From Emmonsiellopsis sp. PD_33 (Eukaryota; Ascomycota; Eurotiomycetes; Onygenales; Ajellomycetaceae): a stretch of DNA of 64,000 bases. Below, piece by piece: positions 60,001 through 64,000 of the stretch. A program made the translations under genes and the position numbers. Each line of letters begins with the position of its first letter. The stretch's first letter is position 1. The stretch covers positions 62,001 through 126,000 of the forward strand of contig JANTQF010000073.1 of the NCBI GenBank assembly GCA_032988165.1, read 5' to 3'. The notes beneath the pieces are model-generated. The model was not told the origin of the DNA, ran no database searches, and was given only the letters and a program-made list of their open reading frames with translations.

Positions 60001-62848
60001 CAGTTCTAGCTCGACAAGCGTGGCGCTGGACGAGGTACCGAGGACAGCGCTGCGGTCAACGTCGCGGTCTGAGATGGTCGATCGCGAGACGACCGAGGAC
60101 ATCTTGCCAACGCGGGAGCCGCCGGAGCGGCTATTCGAGACGACATCTGGTTTCATGCGGAGCAGTTCGTCGCGGAGTTTCCTGTTCTCTTCTTCGGCTT
60201 GTTCTCGCGCTGCGGTTTCTGCATCGAGCATATCTTTCCACATATCCTAGAAATTAAAACACCATATTAGTATCACCAAAGAGACAAACAATACCACGTA
60301 GGCGGTGCAAACGACCTAAGCATCATGAAAAAAAAAAAAAAAAAAAAATAGAAGAAAAAAAAGGCAAACTCACCCTCTCCTCCCTCGCCCCCGCATCAGA
60401 CCCCATAGCCACCCTCCCATCGCCCAACGACTTCACCATCTCCGCCAACCTCCTCTTCTCGCTCTCCCTCGAAATACTCTCAGACCTCAACCGCTCAATC
60501 TCCACCTCATACGTCTCAATCCGTTCACGGAGGTAAATCAGCTCCTCCTCATCCACAGTCGTAGGCCCATGACCATGACCATGACCATGATCATCCCCAT
60601 CCCGCTCCTCCCCATCCGTCTCCCCACCCTCCTCCCCCCCCTCCCCACCACCGCCCTTCCCATCCCTAATCTGCTTCTCCAACTCCCTCACCATCTTCCT
60701 CAACGACTGATTATCCTTCTGCAACTTCAACTTATCACTCTTCAACTCCACATTCTCAGAAATCATCTCCTTAACCCCTTCTTCCGAGCGCTTATTCAGC
60801 GCCTCGTTCAAAAAGTGAATCCGCATCTTCAGATCAAAGTTCTCCTTGGACAGCCGATCAATCGTGCTACTCTGCTCCTTGAGCGTAAGCGACTTGCCAC
60901 TGCGCCCAAACGCCGGCGTCGGCGCCCCGCCGCGCTTGTCAGGGGACATGGACATGCCAAAGGTCGTCTCACGGAACTGGCGCGCAAGGGAGGGCGGGAT
61001 GGGGATATCTTTAATGTGATCTGCAATCGCCGTTTCGGGCTGGAACGTAGAGTCGCGAGGTTGTGCCTTGGGGGTCATTGGGTCCGCGGCGGACTTCTTC
61101 CCCGACGAGCCCGGACGGGCTTGGGACGTAGAATCTTCTTCGTCGAGCGTATGCAAGCTTGCCTCCGACACACCGCTGAATCCCCTCCGCTCAAGTATAT
61201 TATCATCGCTCATCCCCGAAACGCCCGATGCCATACTCCCCAGACTGATGGACCTCGCAAGCTCATTTTTCGGCCTGCCACGACTACCCGATCTCTGTCT
61301 GCTATTATTCGCCGGCGCCGCTCCGCCAGACTGTATCGCATAATCGACACCCATCGCTGCCTCGCTGGACGCCGTTTCCGTATTGACCGTCCCAACCGAG
61401 GAGGTCGAGAAGCGATGCACAGACTGCCGACTCGTTAGGAACTTGGGCCGTTTGCGTCTCCGCACCGACGACGGATCCGAGCTATGCTGCGTATCCCCCT
61501 CGCTGCCACTCACGCCGGTACTATCCTGCAAATTCCGCGACGCAGCGCGGGTGGTGGAGATATCCCTTCTAGAGCGACGCGGCGTAGCATCCACGCCATC
61601 ATCATCCGTACTAGAAAGTAGCGAGTCTTCCCTCTCCCTCTCAGCCTGCTGGCGTCGTTGGGACGTCAGGCTGGAACTAGACAGAGTAGTGGAGAGAACC
61701 CTCGAGACAGTCCTCGCCGCAGCAGCCGCAGTCGGCGAGGAGGAAATCGTCTCCAGTGACGATGTATTCGGCATCCCGTCGCCGTCGCCATTGCCATTGC
61801 CATTCCCATTGCCAGACGGCGTCACATCCTGATCCTGATCCTGATCCACCCCGTCTCTATGTTGCTGTGTATCCCCCTCCTCAAACAACGAAGGCTCCAA
61901 CCCCGTCACCCGCCTAGCGGCAGGAGTTTTATACGCGCCCGGCGGCGTGGACGGCGACGGGGGCGTTTCGCGACTACTATCCAGGTCATCAAGCTGCGAG
62001 GAATCCGGCACCGCATTCAGGCCAACGAGGTATGTATCGTCCGGGGCGGGGAGGCCGGGGGTAGCGACGACGTCGATGGTGGAGGGTTCAGGGAGGAAGC
62101 TGGATTCCATGTCTAGCAGCTGGCGGCGCATTTCTTTCTCGTCGAGGGCGGTCTGGTTCGGGTTTGGGAGGGATTGGTCGTGGTCGTGGTCGTCGTTATT
62201 GGTGTCATGGTCATTATTATGTGTGGAGTCGTCCATGGTGTCATTATTATTCTTGCTAGTATTGTTATTGTTATTGTTGTTGTTGGTATTATAGGCGTAG
62301 TTGGAAGTATTATTACGACGACGACGGTCGCGGGAGGGAGTTATGGGCGGGAGCAAACTGCTACTGTGCAATCCAAGCTCATTCCCAGGCGGAGACGGAG
62401 GAGGAGGTAGAAACAGCGAAGAGTCGTCCGCGGCGTATGGAGCCTCAAGCGGCGGTTGTTGACGCGGTGACAGGGCTGGTGGAGAAGCCAAAAAAGCCAA
62501 ACCGGCGGCGGCTGGGGTAGGATTCGGAGCAGTGCTCGTAGTGTCATCGTCTTCGCTTGTAAACACAAGACTGCTGTGATCCCGGTCAATACCATCCCCA
62601 TCCCCGTTATTATTATCATTATCTCTCCTGTCTCCATCTGCATCACGCTGCACCCTCCACTTCGCCCTGGCCTCCTCTCCAAACTCCATTTTCATCGGCG
62701 ACAGCTCGTCGTCGGTATCGAAGCCGCCGGGGAGCCTGGACGACCTGCGTTTCTGCAATGGGCGGCTGGCGGCAAGGTCTGGGTTTGTGCTGAGGAGGAC
62801 AGGCCGGCCACGGCTCTCTGCGGGCGACGAGGAGCGCGAGTCTGCCAT
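57028..62848 (-). CDS. apsB: ApsB/Mto1-type microtubule-organising-centre coiled-coil protein
   Basis: Large scaffold recruiting gamma-tubulin to spindle-pole and septal microtubule organising centres. Exons 62848-60374 and 60246-57028 (intron 127 bp, with TACTAAT branch site) encode 1,897 residues. The N-terminal third is disordered (Ser, Asn, Asp and Gly runs). Around residues 650-720 lies the centrosomin CM1 motif (LKEQSSTIDRLSKENFDLKM, then RIHFLNEALNKRSEEGVKEM), which binds gamma-tubulin complexes. Long coiled coils fill about 720-1560. A globular-looking patch FLNIWKRLSAMCGPDWAH is near 1410. About 1677-1710 is the Mto2-binding motif WIQRLRELERRLKEEREARI. The tail is low-complexity (His, Gly, Ser, acidic). 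Both CM1 and the Mto2-binding motif are family hallmarks, so the assignment is strong. The start MADSRSSSPAESRG is the first in-frame ATG of the open exon. Confidence 0.93.
60247..60373 (-). other. apsB intron with T18 tract and a second possible acceptor
   Basis: The 127-bp intron carries a T run of about 18 and two AG acceptors: GCTTAG near 60,316 and the main TTCTAG at 60,247. Using the first would add 22 hydrophobic residues and then an in-frame TAG. Confidence 0.5.
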
Positions 62849-64000
62849 GGTTGCCAGCTAGCAAGGCTTGGGGGGTCGACGATGTGGCTGGTGGTGATTT
62901 GCTGTCAGGCCATGGGCGTCGGAGCTGCTGGGAGGAGCTGGATAGGGCGTGGCGGTGGCCAATGGCGGCGGCGGTGGTGGTGGACAGAGCTGGAGGTTGT
63001 TGATGTTGATGTTGATGTTGATGTTGATGTTGAGGTGGACAGGAACATCGAGAAAGAAATGAGTTTGCGGGTGCGGGAACTCAACCACAACCAGCCTTTG
63101 TATTTATTTATGTGCCAGGAAAAGGGGAAGCCAATTGTTTGTGTAGTTGATAGGTAGAAAATACAAATACAAATATACATCCAATATTTATCCTCACCGC
63201 TATATCAGAAATACTACTTGCTCTACACCTCCCATCTACACATACATACCTCCCAACCAGAAGAGCTCGGAACAGAACAGACAACCCCCTATCCATAATT
63301 ACAAAAGGATGCACCCTGACTCATCGCGGAGTCCTGCATACGCATGCCACTCTACGGACTATCTTGGTAACCAGCTCCTTTGCTCGCATATGGGGTACTA
63401 TGCTTGCCAACCCCCTAACGAATGCATAAGATAAGATCAATTATCCCCCGTCCCAATATGGTGTGTATCCCCCTCCCGCCTTTTCATATACTCAAAGTAG
63501 TCCAATCTTGTATATTGCATTTTTGTCCTCATTAAAAAAAAAAAAACCCCTCAATAGGTATGTTTTCATCACTTGCAAAGTCTAGGAAATAGTTACATAC
63601 ACACACAGCGAAATCCCTCCCTCCAGAAACCAAAAAAAAGAACAAACAAATATAATAAAACAAAAACTAGTTTCGCTAGAACGCTAAAGGACGTGTGTGT
63701 GTATCTGTTATGTGATGGTGCCTTGATTAAAAGTTATCTCCGCCGGGAAAAAAATCCATAGAAAAGGTCGATGTGGCTGAGCGGAGCAGAGCGGAGCAGA
63801 GGAGAATACAGAGAAAAGGGATGCAAATAAATAGGATAGAAACTAAAGAGATCGTTGACCGTTTGTCGTAAGAATGGATGAGAATGAGAATGAGAATGAG
63901 AAAAAGAAAGCGGAATGGAATGGAATGGGATGAAACCAGCAGGAAAAAAAAAAAGTCATTGGTGCCAATGCCGTCCAAAGTTCCACAGGGCAAAGATAAT
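62849..64000. other. 5' flank of the apsB-type gene; no further gene seen
   Basis: Contains a TTGATG hexanucleotide repeat (five perfect units, about 62,999-63,033) in the probable 5' leader, and AATGAG and GCGGAGCAGA repeats near 63,780-63,905. Short frames only. Confidence 0.5.
62999..63033. repeat. TTGATG hexanucleotide microsatellite
   Basis: Five perfect TTGATG units about 150 bp upstream of the apsB start codon, probably in the transcribed leader. Confidence 0.85.

Noticed and set aside
60569..61438. 289-codon plus-strand frame
   Set aside because: Antisense shadow of apsB exon 1, with no motif and odd composition.

Overview
This is nuclear DNA of a filamentous ascomycete. The genes carry short GT-AG introns (about 60-190 bp, one of 421 bp) with fungal branch sites, and the products are typically fungal: a White Collar-1 photoreceptor, a Zn2Cys6 regulator and an ApsB/Mto1 microtubule organiser. 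The mix of GC-balanced gene islands with AT-rich transposon blocks that have lost every CpG fits Eurotiomycetes, most likely Onygenales (Blastomyces/Emmonsia/Coccidioides relatives). That placement is inference.

Layout. 1-2653 (+): wc-1/lreA, 5' end outside the window. 5035-6643 (+): Ras-like GTPase with five exons, one of 17 nt. 8299-9879 (-): quinolinate phosphoribosyltransferase (NAD synthesis). 11998-12453 (+): small secreted protein with eight cysteines. 13852-34545: a 20.7-kb AT-rich block in which I find no CpG. 35964-36194 (-): small cysteine-rich protein. 37927-39017 (-): aldose 1-epimerase. 42006-43539 (-): Zn2Cys6 regulator with glutamine-rich repeats. 47114-48679 (+): trypsin-fold protein lacking two expected catalytic residues. 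52224-54736: dead piggyBac element with 39-bp inverted ends. 54853-54966 (-): intron-containing tRNA-Ala(CGC). 57028-62848 (-): apsB/mto1-type coiled-coil protein.

The AT-rich block can be partly dissected. A Tnp2-like transposase relic (+) runs from about 18.5 kb to 20,835 and resumes at 29,901. It is split by a 9,049-bp hAT element (20844-29892) with matching inverted ends and a perfect 8-bp target duplication (AACTTAAC). Besides a broken hAT transposase on the minus strand, the hAT element carries two divergent broken reading frames. The plus-strand one contains a recognisable histone H3/CENP-A-like histone fold. A transposon carrying an H3-like histone is the most unusual thing in the window. 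The right end of the block (31.5-34.3 kb) is a cluster of short tandem-repeat families with periods of 17 to 73 bp.

The conserved genes are independent housekeeping and regulatory loci, not a cluster. All coordinates and splice sites were read by eye. Family assignments rest on recalled motifs, not on searches.
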